A program made the translations under genes and the position numbers. A stretch of 64,000 bases of DNA from Porphyromonadaceae bacterium. Its GTDB lineage: Bacteria; Bacteroidota; Bacteroidia; Bacteroidales; Dysgonomonadaceae. Where the stretch lies: the NCBI GenBank assembly GCA_021372865.1, contig JAJFTO010000016.1:1-64000 (forward strand). Direction: 5' to 3'. The notes under the pieces were generated by a model. The model saw only the letters and a program-made list of their open reading frames with translations, was not told the origin of the DNA and did not search any database. Positions 16,817-25,397 of the stretch are shown here, piece after piece (the first letter of the stretch is position 1; the number at the start of each line of letters is the position of its first letter).

Positions 16817-18242
16817 TCAGTTCTGCTGCTTCTGTATCTGTTTCCGGATTGATTGCATCTGTTTCTCTACTGCTTTCGGGAGCAGTAGTCGCACTGTTTC
16901 CGGTTTTTCTTCCTGTATTGTCTTCGTAGGCTGTGTCGGCAGTGGCAGTCAGGTGTCTGGCAGTGGCAGCACCCATGCGCAGGGTGACTGCATTCTTGTG
17001 GGCATGAAGCTGCTCTGTCTCCGCCATGATCTCGATGGCATTGCCAATGCGGAGGATGCCCTCCTCGCTGAGTTGCTGGAAGGTGATCTTCTTCACGAAA
17101 CTGTCGAGCGAGACGCCGCTGTAGGCTTTGGCATAGCCGCTGGTGGGCAGCGTGTGGTTGGTACCGCTGGCGTAGTCGCCGGCGCTCTCGCAGCTCCAGT
17201 GGCCCAGGAAGACGGAGCCCGCGTTCACAACGTCGCGACTCAGCAGCACCGGGTTCTCTGTCGCCAGGATCAGGTGCTCGGGTGCATAGAAGTTGCTGAA
17301 TGCCACACATTCGTCCAAATCCCGGAAGAGGATGGCGTTGCTGTTTTTCAGCGCTTTTTCAGCAACCTCCTGTCGCGGCAGGTTGGGGAGCTGCAGATCG
17401 AGCTCCTTGCTCACCTGCTTGATTACCTGCTTGCTGTTGGAGAGCAGGATCACCTGGCTGTCCGGACCATGCTCGGCCTGTGAGAGCAGGTCGGCTGCCA
17501 CGAACGCCGGGTTGCAGGTAGGATCGGCAATCACCAGCACTTCACTCGGACCGGCAGGCATGTCGATGGCTACTCCGTAGAACTGTGCCGACCGCTTGGC
17601 GGCCATCACATACTGATTGCCGGGGCCAAATATCTTGTCTGCTTTCGGGATGCTCTCCGTGCCGAAGGTCATTGCTCCGATGGCCTGTATGCCACCGACT
17701 GCAAAGACACGGGTGACACCGGTCATTTGTGCGGCATAGAGAATGGCGGGATGGATCTCCCCCTTCTCATTGGGGGGCGTACAGAGCACAATCTCACTGC
17801 AGCCGGCAATCTTTGCCGGGATGGCAAGCATCAGCACCGTGGAAAAGAGGGGAGCGGTGCCGCCGGGAACGTAGATGCCGACCCGCTCAATGGGGCGGGC
17901 TTCACGCCAGCAGACTACACCGGGGACTGTTTCTATCTTTTTAATCTCTTCCTGTTGCGCCCGGTGAAAAGTTTCGATGTTCTTCGCCGCCAGCGCTATG
18001 GCCTGCTTCAACCGTTCGGGTAGCTGCTCTGCAGCCTGGTCAACGATCTCCTTGCCGACAGCCAGCGTCTCCTGGGCGGCAAAGTCGAACTTGCGGCTGT
18101 AGGCCAGCACGGCCTTGTCTCCCTTGCGGTGGATGTCGTAGAACATCTTCTCGACCGTGTCCATCAGCTTGCGCTGTTTGATCATCGGCCGCTCAGCCAG
18201 CTTTTTCCACTTGGACTGCGAAGGGTTTGATGTTGTTTTCAT
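16803..18242 (-). CDS. hisD: Histidinol dehydrogenase with C-terminal extension
   Basis: A 479-residue enzyme for the last two oxidations of histidine synthesis. Core motifs GIYVPGGTAPLFSTVLM, GGIQAIGAMTFG, FGPGNQYV and LSQAEHGPDSQ are intact, and the usual C-terminus AHKNAVTLRMGA ends near 425. About 54 further residues follow, rich in Thr, Glu, Asp and Asn, with no recognisable domain; typical HisD has about 430 residues. The tail overlaps the hisC start and may be disordered. The gene begins 10 bp after a heptanucleotide array. Confidence 0.95.
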   Translation of the reverse strand: MKTTSNPSQSKWKKLAERPMIKQRKLMDTVEKMFYDIHRKGDKAVLAYSRKFDFAAQETLAVGKEIVDQAAEQLPERLKQAIALAAKNIETFHRAQQEEIKKIETVPGVVCWREARPIERVGIYVPGGTAPLFSTVLMLAIPAKIAGCSEIVLCTPPNEKGEIHPAILYAAQMTGVTRVFAVGGIQAIGAMTFGTESIPKADKIFGPGNQYVMAAKRSAQFYGVAIDMPAGPSEVLVIADPTCNPAFVAADLLSQAEHGPDSQVILLSNSKQVIKQVSKELDLQLPNLPRQEVAEKALKNSNAILFRDLDECVAFSNFYAPEHLILATENPVLLSRDVVNAGSVFLGHWSCESAGDYASGTNHTLPTSGYAKAYSGVSLDSFVKKITFQQLSEEGILRIGNAIEIMAETEQLHAHKNAVTLRMGAATARHLTATADTAYEDNTGRKTGNSATTAPESSRETDAINPETDTEAAELNEEL

Positions 18243-18251
18243 ATATTTTTA

Positions 18252-18300
18252 GCGTTCAGGATTCAGGACTCAGCTTTCAGGAATCAGGGTTCAGCTTTAG
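18252..18300. repeat. Degenerate heptanucleotide array, hisD/hisG gap
   Basis: Seven tandem units: GCGTTCA, GGATTCA, GGACTCA, GCTTTCA, GGAATCA, GGGTTCA, GCTTTAG. The array ends 10 bp from the hisD start and has the same orientation and position relative to the start codon as the array before hisF. Confidence 0.85.
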
Positions 18301-18353
18301 TTGTAAAATGTTGTCAAAGTCAGCGGTTTGCAAGTAATTGGCACATCATCACA

Positions 18354-19211
18354 TTATACAATCATCTTTTCGATGGGGACCACGAGGATGCCTTCGGCGC
18401 CGTGGCGCTTCAGCTCATCGATGATCTCCCAGAAATCGTCGTCGCTGATCACAGAGTGCACGCTGCTCCAGCCCTCGTCGGCGAGCGGCAGGATGCTGGG
18501 CGAACGCATGCCCGGCAGCAGCTTCACGATGTCGGGAATCACCTCATTGCGGGCATTCAGCAACACATACTTTTTACCTTGCCCGTTCTTGTAGGCCTTT
18601 ATACGGAATAACAACCGGTCGAGGAGTTCAGTTTTTGCAGGGGAGAGATTTTTGTTGCCGATGAGTACAGCTTCACTCTTGATGATAGCCTCGGCCTCCT
18701 TGAGCCCGTTCATCAGCAGGGTACTGCCGGTGCTGACAATGTCGAAGATGGCGTCGGCCAGTCCGATGCCGGTGGCGATCTCCACACTGCCGCCCAGTTC
18801 TTCGATCTTCACATCAATCCCCTTCACCTGAAAATACTTGCGGAGTATCTTCGGATAGCTGGTGGCAATGCGTTTGCCATTGAAATAATCGAGCCCGGTA
18901 TACGCTTCATCTTTAGGGATGGCAAGCGAGAGGCGGCAGTTGCCAAAGCCCAGCTTCTCGATCACATTGACATCCTTGTCTTTCTCCCACACTTCATTTT
19001 CACCCAGGATGCCAATGTCGGCCACGCCCTGCTCCACATACTGCGGAATGTCGTCGTCGCGAAGGAAAAGGATCTCCATGGGGAAGTTGCGCGCTTCGGT
19101 CCTCAGCTTCCTGTTTCCGTTGGATACCTTGATGCCGCATTCGGTCAGCAGTTCGAGCGACTTCTCACTCAGCCGGCCGCTCTTTTGGATTGCAATTTTA
19201 ATATTCTCCAT
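18354..19211 (-). CDS. hisG: ATP phosphoribosyltransferase (long form)
   Basis: A 285-residue enzyme for the first, committed step of histidine synthesis. The N-terminal catalytic part (about 1-210) includes the GVADIGILGEN and ATGIGLADAIFDIVSTGSTL phosphate/PRPP-binding stretches. The C-terminal PII-like HisG_C domain (about 212-285) is the histidine-sensing domain of the hexameric long form, so no HisZ is needed. It is the first structural gene of the operon, behind an attenuator. Confidence 0.97.
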   Translation of the reverse strand: MENIKIAIQKSGRLSEKSLELLTECGIKVSNGNRKLRTEARNFPMEILFLRDDDIPQYVEQGVADIGILGENEVWEKDKDVNVIEKLGFGNCRLSLAIPKDEAYTGLDYFNGKRIATSYPKILRKYFQVKGIDVKIEELGGSVEIATGIGLADAIFDIVSTGSTLLMNGLKEAEAIIKSEAVLIGNKNLSPAKTELLDRLLFRIKAYKNGQGKKYVLLNARNEVIPDIVKLLPGMRSPSILPLADEGWSSVHSVISDDDFWEIIDELKRHGAEGILVVPIEKMIV

Positions 19212-19252
19212 TACTTGTTTTGTTTTGTCGGAATTTACCAGGCCGTTTTAAC

Positions 19253-19282
19253 AAAAAACCCGCCTGAGCTTATTCAGACGGG
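19253..19282 (-). terminator. Attenuator terminator of the his operon
   Basis: On the minus strand CCCGTCTGA (19282-19274) pairs with TCAGGCGGG (19267-19259) with one G-U pair and a 6-nt loop, then six Ts (19258-19253). A second copy of TCAGGCG lies at 19333-19327 in the leader coding region and can pair with CGTCTGA, forming the competing antiterminator. Confidence 0.9.
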
Positions 19283-19320
19283 TGTATACATATAGACTTT
19301 TGTGTTCGCACATATCGGTC

Positions 19321-19377
19321 TCAACTCGCCTGATTGCAAGTATGAAAATGATGATGATGGAACTCGTTTGCTTTCAT
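19321..19377 (-). CDS. hisL: his operon leader peptide
   Basis: An 18-codon frame, MKANEFHHHHFHTCNQAS, with four consecutive His codons plus a fifth two codons on. It starts about 20 nt after the -7 box and ends 39 nt before the terminator stem. Codons 15-17 contain UCAGGCG, which can pair with the terminator's 5' arm. When histidyl-tRNA is scarce the ribosome should stall on the His codons and leave UCAGGCG free to form the antiterminator; otherwise it covers this segment and the terminator forms. Such leader-peptide attenuation is classical for enterobacterial his operons; the coordinates and codons here are read directly. Confidence 0.92.
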   Translation of the reverse strand: MKANEFHHHHFHTCNQAS

Positions 19378-19395
19378 TTTGTCTTTTTAACGCCA

Positions 19396-19403
19396 CAAAG
19401 ATA
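19396..19403 (-). promoter_or_regulatory. his operon -7 box
   Basis: TATCTTTG on the minus strand, a perfect TAnnTTTG, 18 bp upstream of the leader ATG. No clear TTTG lies 19-21 bp further upstream. Confidence 0.7.
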
Positions 19404-19697
19404 ATAGAATTATTTGAAACAGTGCGAAAAAAAACAATGAATTTGCACCGGAAATGAGTCTGGCTCTTTTTCTTTTTTCGATGGTTTGATTCTCAAGGTA
19501 AAATCTTGTAATTTTGCGGCGTTACTGTGGACAAGTCGGGGACAGTTGTAACTGCATAAAAGATAAGCTAGCAGTATAAAAACAGATGTAGCAGTACCAA
19601 AGCAGGTACAGCAGCATAATAAACAGGTGAAACGAGGTAATTTGCGGGTTAACAACATAACAGGCAGCCATAACAGGCAGCCATAAAAGGAAACAAG

Positions 19698-21491
19698 ATG
19701 ACAGTGCAGGAGAGAATTCAGAAATATGAGGTTCTGGCGACAGACAGCCGGCGAAATATCGACAGGCTGAAAAAAAGAATCTACTTTCACGGCATCTTCA
19801 GGCTGGCCCTTTTCGTCGGCAGCTTCTTTGTGGTGTATGCCTTCACGCACGATCTCTGGCTGCTCGCCGTCGTGCTGCTGTTTCTGGCTGTCGCCTTTGC
19901 GTGGTCACTGCGGCAGCACAACAGCCTGTCGGACGAGAAAGAGTCGGCAGAGTCGCTGCTTCGGATTGCCGGGGATGAATTAAAGGCTTTCCGTCACGAT
20001 TTTTCGGCTTTCGACGGTGCACCGGAGAAGACCGATCCTTCACACGCGTTCAGCTTTGACCTGGATATTTTTGGCGACCGGTCCGTGTTTCAGCAGATCA
20101 ACCGGACTTCATTGCCTGCGGGAAAGGAGAGGCTGGCCGGAATGGTTCAGTATCCACTGACAGGAAAAGAGGAGATCAAAGAGAGGCAGCGAGCGATTGC
20201 CGAGTTGGCGGGGAAAGAAGATTTCTGCCTCCGTTTCCGGATGTCCGGCCTGAAAACATCCTCTTCGAACGGCAACGATGCCCGTTTGATCTCAGGGGCG
20301 AATGCCGAAAACGGACTGTCTCAGCATATCTTTTGGAAATGGGCGGTCCGGGTAGTTCCCCTGCTATATCCTCTTTTTATCGTCTTATGGCTTGCCGGTG
20401 TGGTTCCCGGCGGACTGTTCCTGTATCTCTATCTCTTCACGCTTGCCCTATCGCTTCTCCCGATGAATAAAGTGAAGGCTACGTGGGGCCTCTTTGATAA
20501 AAAATCGAAATTATTCAATACCTATGCGTCCCTGTTAAAGCTTCTGGAGCAGGAGAAGGTGGAGGCTCCCCTGTTAATCTCCCTGCAGAAACAGCTCACA
20601 CACAATAAGAAAGCGTCGGAAGCAATCGGAGAATTGTCACAATGCAGCCGCAACCTCGACGTGGGCTTTACCCTCGCCATGCTGATCCTGAACCCGCTGT
20701 TCCTCTGGACCACCCTGTATGCGCTAAAAATTGAATACTGGATGAAAAAGCACGGCCAGGATATCGAAACATGGTTCGCTGTGCTGGCGGAGGCGGACGC
20801 TCTCATCTCACTGGGGACTTTTGCGTGCAATCACCCCGATTACATTTATCCGGAGATTGCAGACAGTCCCTGTTTTCTGGGTAAGGGACTGGGACATCCG
20901 CTTATTCCGCGTGACAACTGTGTAAAGAACGACATCGATATCTCCCGGAGACCTTTTTTTATGATTGTGACCGGTGCCAACATGGCGGGCAAAAGTACCT
21001 ATCTGAGGACAATCGGGGTAAATCATCTGCTGGCATCTGCGGGCATGCCCGTCTGCGCGGATGAGCTGATATTTTTCCCGGGCAGATTGCTGACCAACCT
21101 GCGTACGTCCGATTCACTGGTAAACAGTGAATCCTACTTTATGGCAGAGCTGAAGCGGCTCAGGATGATTATCGACCGGCTCGAGTCGGGCGAGGAGGGC
21201 CTCCTGATCGTTTTGGATGAGATACTGAAAGGCACCAATTCTGAAGACAAGCAGCGGGGCTCGCTGGCGCTGATGAAACGTTTGATCGGGCTGGGCGGAA
21301 ACGGTATCATTGCCACGCACGACCTGGCACTGGGGGACCTGGAGAATGCCTATCCGCAGGAGATAAAGAACTGGCATTTCGATGCCGTGATTCAGGAAGA
21401 TGTACTTACCTTCGACTACAAAATAAGGGAAGGCGTTGCCAGAAATATGAATGCCAGTTTCCTGATGAGGAAGATGGGCATCACGGAATAA
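19698..21491 (+). CDS. Membrane-anchored MutS-family ATPase
   Basis: A 597-residue protein with only the lever and ATPase parts of MutS. Walker A TGANMAGKSTYLRT starts at 425, Walker B LLIVLDEILKGTN is near 500-515 and IIATHDLALG follows. There are two hydrophobic hairpins (about 33-72 and 217-255) and a probable further segment near 323-345, so the protein is predicted to be membrane-bound. It lacks the mismatch-binding and connector domains, so it is not the repair protein MutS. Such proteins are widespread in Bacteroidetes with no established function. It is divergent from the his operon. Confidence 0.8.
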   Translation: MTVQERIQKYEVLATDSRRNIDRLKKRIYFHGIFRLALFVGSFFVVYAFTHDLWLLAVVLLFLAVAFAWSLRQHNSLSDEKESAESLLRIAGDELKAFRHDFSAFDGAPEKTDPSHAFSFDLDIFGDRSVFQQINRTSLPAGKERLAGMVQYPLTGKEEIKERQRAIAELAGKEDFCLRFRMSGLKTSSSNGNDARLISGANAENGLSQHIFWKWAVRVVPLLYPLFIVLWLAGVVPGGLFLYLYLFTLALSLLPMNKVKATWGLFDKKSKLFNTYASLLKLLEQEKVEAPLLISLQKQLTHNKKASEAIGELSQCSRNLDVGFTLAMLILNPLFLWTTLYALKIEYWMKKHGQDIETWFAVLAEADALISLGTFACNHPDYIYPEIADSPCFLGKGLGHPLIPRDNCVKNDIDISRRPFFMIVTGANMAGKSTYLRTIGVNHLLASAGMPVCADELIFFPGRLLTNLRTSDSLVNSESYFMAELKRLRMIIDRLESGEEGLLIVLDEILKGTNSEDKQRGSLALMKRLIGLGGNGIIATHDLALGDLENAYPQEIKNWHFDAVIQEDVLTFDYKIREGVARNMNASFLMRKMGITE

Positions 21492-21561
21492 CAGGGCACT
21501 AAAAAAACATCAAAAACTGCGGAATCGCAGTGCTGAATATCAATGTATGGCGAATTTTATG

Positions 21562-21569
21562 TAGATTTG
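21562..21569 (+). promoter_or_regulatory. -7 box that fixes the porin start
   Basis: TAGATTTG, a perfect TAnnTTTG, lies 6 bp before the ATG at 21576 and downstream of an in-frame ATG at 21543. Transcription from here would exclude the upstream start and give a very short leader. Confidence 0.5.
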
Positions 21570-21575
21570 CACCCG

Positions 21576-23624
21576 ATGAAAGAAAAGCTGTTAATTACTC
21601 TTTTTGCATGGATGGTTGGTCTGACGATGGCATTCTCCCAGGCGCGCATCATCATGCCCGACTCGTCGCAGATTACCACGCATCCCGATTCACTGGATAC
21701 GCTGCCCGAACAGAAATCGCCCCTGGGCCATCTGATTCAGGATCACGGTGCCGAAGCGGACTCACTGAAGAAACTGGCACAGATGACATTGTGGAAGATT
21801 GATGCGCGTACCGGCAACCGCATCACGGTGGAGTCGGATACCCTGCTGCACAATTATCAGCATACAACTCTACAGGACGGCTGGTCGGTGGCCATGGGCT
21901 ATCTGGGACCCATCGGATCACCGTCGATATCGAAGATATTTTCAGACCGGGAGGAGACGGAAACTTTCGTGTTCAATAATGCGTATTTTCCCTATCTGAA
22001 AGATCCCGAAAAGGTATTGTTTGTCAACACCCGCGTGCCTTATTCGCGCATCAATTATCACCGTGCAGGGCCAAAGCAGACCCGCGAGGAACAACTGGAA
22101 GCCAGGCTCACCTCCAATTTCGGAAAAAAGCTGAATGTGGGTGTGGACATCGATCTGATCAATGCCCGCGGTTTCTATGCCTCCCAGTCGGTGAAACACA
22201 ACAACTTCTCACTCTTTGGCAACTATCTGTCCGACCGGTTTGAGGCGCATGCCTTTATGAACCTGGGCTCATTGACCAACTTCGAGAATGGCGGCATCAC
22301 CGACGAGCTTTTTATTACCAATCCCGATGCCATTCGGCAGAGCTTCACATCGACAGACATCCCCGTAAAATTTAACGAAACCTGGAACTCGTTAAAGAAC
22401 AACCGCTATTTTTTGTCGGGACGGTATAATCTGGGTTACAGGGAGGTCACCGGTGACTCGCTAAAGGGAGAATTTGTGCCGGTGGCAAGCATCGGCTTTT
22501 CGTCGCAATATACGCAACAGCACCGCCGTTTTTTGTCGTATGACACAACCTCCGTGAATGTCGACGGGGTGCAGATGCAGCGGATCGACCAGTTCTATGT
22601 CCACCGGTATTATGAGGGGGCGGTGGACGACAGCATCCGGTATACCTCTTTCAAAAACAATGTTTCACTGAGCCTGCGCGAGGGTTTCAGGGAATGGGTA
22701 AAGTTCGGGCTGTCTGCCTTCCTGGAGTACGACTTGCGCAATTATACTCAGCGTGACAGCGTGGGGCCGGGATATACGCAGCACCGCGAGAGTGCGGTCA
22801 CTGTGGGCGGGGTACTCAATAAGCAGCAGGGCGACAACCTGTTGTTCAACTTGCGTGCCGACCTGGGCGTGCTGGGTGTGAACCTGGGTGAATTCAGAGC
22901 CATGGGCGATGTGGAGACCGGCTTCGATATTGCAGGCCGTCGGACCACGCTCTCGGCAGAGGCGTATATCAAAAACCTGCGGCCAAAGTATCTGCAGGAT
23001 CATTACTACTCCAAGTATTTTATGTGGGATCGTGATTTTGGCGATATCCGCAGGGTGTATGTGGGGGGCAAGTTGCATATTCCTTTCACGAACACCTCCG
23101 TAAGTGCCGGGGTGGAGAATTTGCAGAACTTCATCTATTTCGACCGGGATAAAAACATACAGCAGGAGAACTCCAGCATTCAGGTGCTGACTGCGCGCGT
23201 GGAGCAGAACCTGCGACTCGGCGTGTTCAACTGGGACAACGAGGTAGTCTACCAGACTTCCAGCGATGAGGCGGTAGTCCCGTTGCCCACGCTCAGCCTT
23301 TATTCCAACATGTACCTGAAAACGAAGATTGTGAATGAGCTTACGTTGCAGCTGGGTGTCGACGCCCATTATCATACCCGCTATTTTGCGCCGGGATATG
23401 AACCTGCACTGTTGCAATTTTACAATCAGCAGGAAAAGGAGATCGGCAACTATCCTATTTCTACTGTGTATGCCAATATGCACCTGAAGCAAACCCGCTT
23501 TTTTGTGATGTTCTACAACGTGGCGACGAAGCTCATCAAGCCACTGGAGTATTTTTCATTGCCGGGTTATCCGGTGAATCCCTTTGTTTTAAAAATGGGC
23601 CTTTCCGTGAATCTGCATAATTAA
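21576..23624 (+). CDS. Putative outer-membrane porin (Porin_10 type)
   Basis: A 682-residue protein starting MKEKLLITLFAWMVGLTMAFSQA, a Sec signal peptide. The remainder alternates short amphipathic strands with aromatic girdles (RVPYSRINYHRAG, FLSGRYNLGYREVTG, FMWDRDFGDIRRVYVGG) and ends in a hydrophobic strand, as expected for a beta-barrel. It matches the Bacteroidetes putative-porin family PF14121. Eleven residues encoded upstream of M21576 are unlikely to be translated. The substrate is unknown. A solute-binding protein follows after 5 bp, so the pair may act in uptake together. Confidence 0.75.
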   Translation: MKEKLLITLFAWMVGLTMAFSQARIIMPDSSQITTHPDSLDTLPEQKSPLGHLIQDHGAEADSLKKLAQMTLWKIDARTGNRITVESDTLLHNYQHTTLQDGWSVAMGYLGPIGSPSISKIFSDREETETFVFNNAYFPYLKDPEKVLFVNTRVPYSRINYHRAGPKQTREEQLEARLTSNFGKKLNVGVDIDLINARGFYASQSVKHNNFSLFGNYLSDRFEAHAFMNLGSLTNFENGGITDELFITNPDAIRQSFTSTDIPVKFNETWNSLKNNRYFLSGRYNLGYREVTGDSLKGEFVPVASIGFSSQYTQQHRRFLSYDTTSVNVDGVQMQRIDQFYVHRYYEGAVDDSIRYTSFKNNVSLSLREGFREWVKFGLSAFLEYDLRNYTQRDSVGPGYTQHRESAVTVGGVLNKQQGDNLLFNLRADLGVLGVNLGEFRAMGDVETGFDIAGRRTTLSAEAYIKNLRPKYLQDHYYSKYFMWDRDFGDIRRVYVGGKLHIPFTNTSVSAGVENLQNFIYFDRDKNIQQENSSIQVLTARVEQNLRLGVFNWDNEVVYQTSSDEAVVPLPTLSLYSNMYLKTKIVNELTLQLGVDAHYHTRYFAPGYEPALLQFYNQQEKEIGNYPISTVYANMHLKQTRFFVMFYNVATKLIKPLEYFSLPGYPVNPFVLKMGLSVNLHN

Positions 23625-23629
23625 TTTCC

Positions 23630-24457
23630 GTGAAGTTTAAAAAGCGTCTTTATCTCTATCTTTTTTTGCTGGTTGTGGTCATTGCCGCCATGATGGCGCT
23701 TCACAACAGGTTGAGCGGCCCCGGGAAGCTGCCAACCACACCGAGGGATTATAAGGAGATCATGGCTTCGGGGGAACTGAATGTGGTGACCGACTACAAT
23801 TCCATCGGCTATTATGTCTCCGGTGATTCCACGCAGGGCTTTCAGCTCGAGATGATGGAGGCACTTGAAAAAGAATGGGGGATAAAGGTGAATCTTTTTC
23901 TGGAGAATAGCCTCGATGAAAATCTGGAAGGGTTGTTGTATCACCGTTACGACCTGGTGGCCCGGAATATTCCTGTCAACACGCAATTGAAAGACAATTT
24001 CTCCTTTACCGATCCGCTTGTATTGAACAAACAGGTCCTTGTGCAGCGCAAGGCAGCGTACAACGACAGCATAGAGCCGGTCCGTCAGCAACTGCAACTG
24101 GCGAAGAGGACCATTTATGTGGCAAAAGACTCGCCCGCCATTCTCCGGTTGAAGAATCTTTCACACGAAATCGGAGATACCATATTTATTAAAGAGGATC
24201 CACTTTATGAAGAGGAGCAGCTGGTGATGATGGTGGCTGCAGGTGACATAGATTTCACGGTGTGCGATGAAAGAGTGGCCCGCCATTTGTCCCGGACGCT
24301 TCCCGAGATAGACGTCGAAACGGACATCAGTTTTACCCAGTTGGAATCGTGGGCGGTACGCCGTAATTCGCCCATATTGCTGGACAGCCTCAATAGCTGG
24401 CTCGGCCGGTTTAAGAATACCCGGAAGTTTAAATCGATACACGACCGGTATTTATAA
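23630..24457 (+). CDS. Membrane-anchored solute-binding protein (SBP_bac_3)
   Basis: A 275-residue protein with a GTG start, 5 bp after the porin stop. An N-terminal signal anchor (about 5-24) is followed by an SBP_bac_3 domain resembling amino-acid-binding proteins and the regulatory half of MltF: GELNVVTDYNSIGYY, FQLEMMEALEKEWGIKV, YDLVARNIPVN, FTDPLVLNKQVLVQR. The lytic transglycosylase half of MltF is absent. No ABC permease or ATPase is adjacent, so it is probably a ligand-sensing or orphan protein. Confidence 0.75.
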   Translation: MKFKKRLYLYLFLLVVVIAAMMALHNRLSGPGKLPTTPRDYKEIMASGELNVVTDYNSIGYYVSGDSTQGFQLEMMEALEKEWGIKVNLFLENSLDENLEGLLYHRYDLVARNIPVNTQLKDNFSFTDPLVLNKQVLVQRKAAYNDSIEPVRQQLQLAKRTIYVAKDSPAILRLKNLSHEIGDTIFIKEDPLYEEEQLVMMVAAGDIDFTVCDERVARHLSRTLPEIDVETDISFTQLESWAVRRNSPILLDSLNSWLGRFKNTRKFKSIHDRYL

Positions 24458-24492
24458 AAACAGACGGCCGGTTCAATTTCCCGAACCGGCCG
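24455..24492 (-). terminator. Terminator of the DUF4890 gene
   Basis: A perfect 10-bp stem, CGGCCGGTTC (24465-24474) with GAACCGGCCG (24483-24492), with an 8-nt loop. The minus strand then reads TCTGTTTTTATAAA, giving the T-run for the gene ending at 24537. On the plus strand the stem directly follows the solute-binding gene but has no T-run. Confidence 0.8.
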
Positions 24493-24536
24493 CTGGCTAT
24501 CAAGCTACCTTCTCAATTACTTTTTTACAGCGTATT

Positions 24537-24986
24537 TTACTTTCTGCGCGGACCATTCATATCCTTATGCATTTGCATATGCTGCCTGGCCCGAGGGCTT
24601 GCATTCCGCATTTTTTTCTGATTCTCGTCGCGCATTTTTTTCATCTGGTCCATCTTTTCCTTTCCGATGATGCTTTCCAGTTCGGCATTGTTTTCTTCGA
24701 TTGCCTTGTCACGTGCTTTCATCATCTCCTCTCTTTTACCCTGATATTTTTCCATCAGTTCTTTGTGTTTTGCATCCTGTTTTTCAAAGAGTGCTTCCAC
24801 TTTTGCCTTTTGTTCGTCATTCAGTTCGAGTTGCTTGGCCATGCGTGCGGCGCGATCCTTGGCGTTCCATTGCATCTCCTCTTGTGCACGTTGTTTTTGT
24901 CCCTGTTTCCCTGCCTTCTGTTGAGCCATCATTGAGAAGCTCATTGTAAAAATGGCTGCCAAAGCCATTAATGCTACTTTTTTCAT
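24537..24986 (-). CDS. Periplasmic DUF4890 / Spy-like LTxxQ protein
   Basis: A 149-residue protein with signal peptide MKKVALMALAAIFTMSFSMMAQ. The mature part is almost wholly charged helix, with LELNDEQKAKVEALFEKQDAK, equivalent to the LTxxQ motif of Spy and CpxP. Those proteins are ATP-independent periplasmic chaperones of the envelope stress response; a similar role here is inferred. The C-terminus is Met/Arg/Lys rich. It is monocistronic, with a terminator at 24455-24492. Confidence 0.75.
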   Translation of the reverse strand: MKKVALMALAAIFTMSFSMMAQQKAGKQGQKQRAQEEMQWNAKDRAARMAKQLELNDEQKAKVEALFEKQDAKHKELMEKYQGKREEMMKARDKAIEENNAELESIIGKEKMDQMKKMRDENQKKMRNASPRARQHMQMHKDMNGPRRK

Positions 24987-25397
24987 CTTGTAATAATTTA
25001 ATTGAGTGAATAAAAAAATAAACTATGAATAAGATGTGTAAAAGTAGGAAAACGTTTAATACGATCGTCACTTCTTAACATTCTTTTTGATCGCATAATA
25101 CCCATGTATTCAGTGGATTATAGAACGTCTCGCGCGGTTAATCCATAAAATAACCCGCTTCATAGACAAAAATGGCGTTTTTGTCTATATCCGGATTTTT
25201 TATCTTTTTAAACGGGACCGACCTGTCAACCTCGGTTATTGTAATGGTCGTAATAGTTTACCGTCAACAGATGATGTACTGATGACGCTTTGACAAGGTT
25301 AGTAGACAATTCTTCTTGATTTTAAAAGAATCTAGAAGTTTCATGAAGTGCTACTCTCAGAATTATATGGTCTTCAAATGGTTTAAGTTCTCTGATG
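24987..25397. other. Intergenic region with no gene
   Basis: 410 bp with no credible frame. It contains a near-consensus -7 box TACTTTTA on the minus strand (25046-25039) for the DUF4890 gene, and a perfect hairpin at 25162-25188 (separate entry). The rest is AT-rich and featureless to my reading. Confidence 0.4.
25162..25188. repeat. Perfect 11-bp inverted repeat
   Basis: ATAGACAAAAA (25162-25172) and TTTTTGTCTAT (25178-25188) around the loop TGGCG. On either strand the 3' arm starts with five Ts, so it could be a weak bidirectional terminator, an operator or a mobile-element end. No gene ends nearby. Confidence 0.6.

Noticed and set aside
22665..23492. 275-codon frame on the minus strand
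   Set aside because: It is antisense to the porin and lacks any start or family signal.
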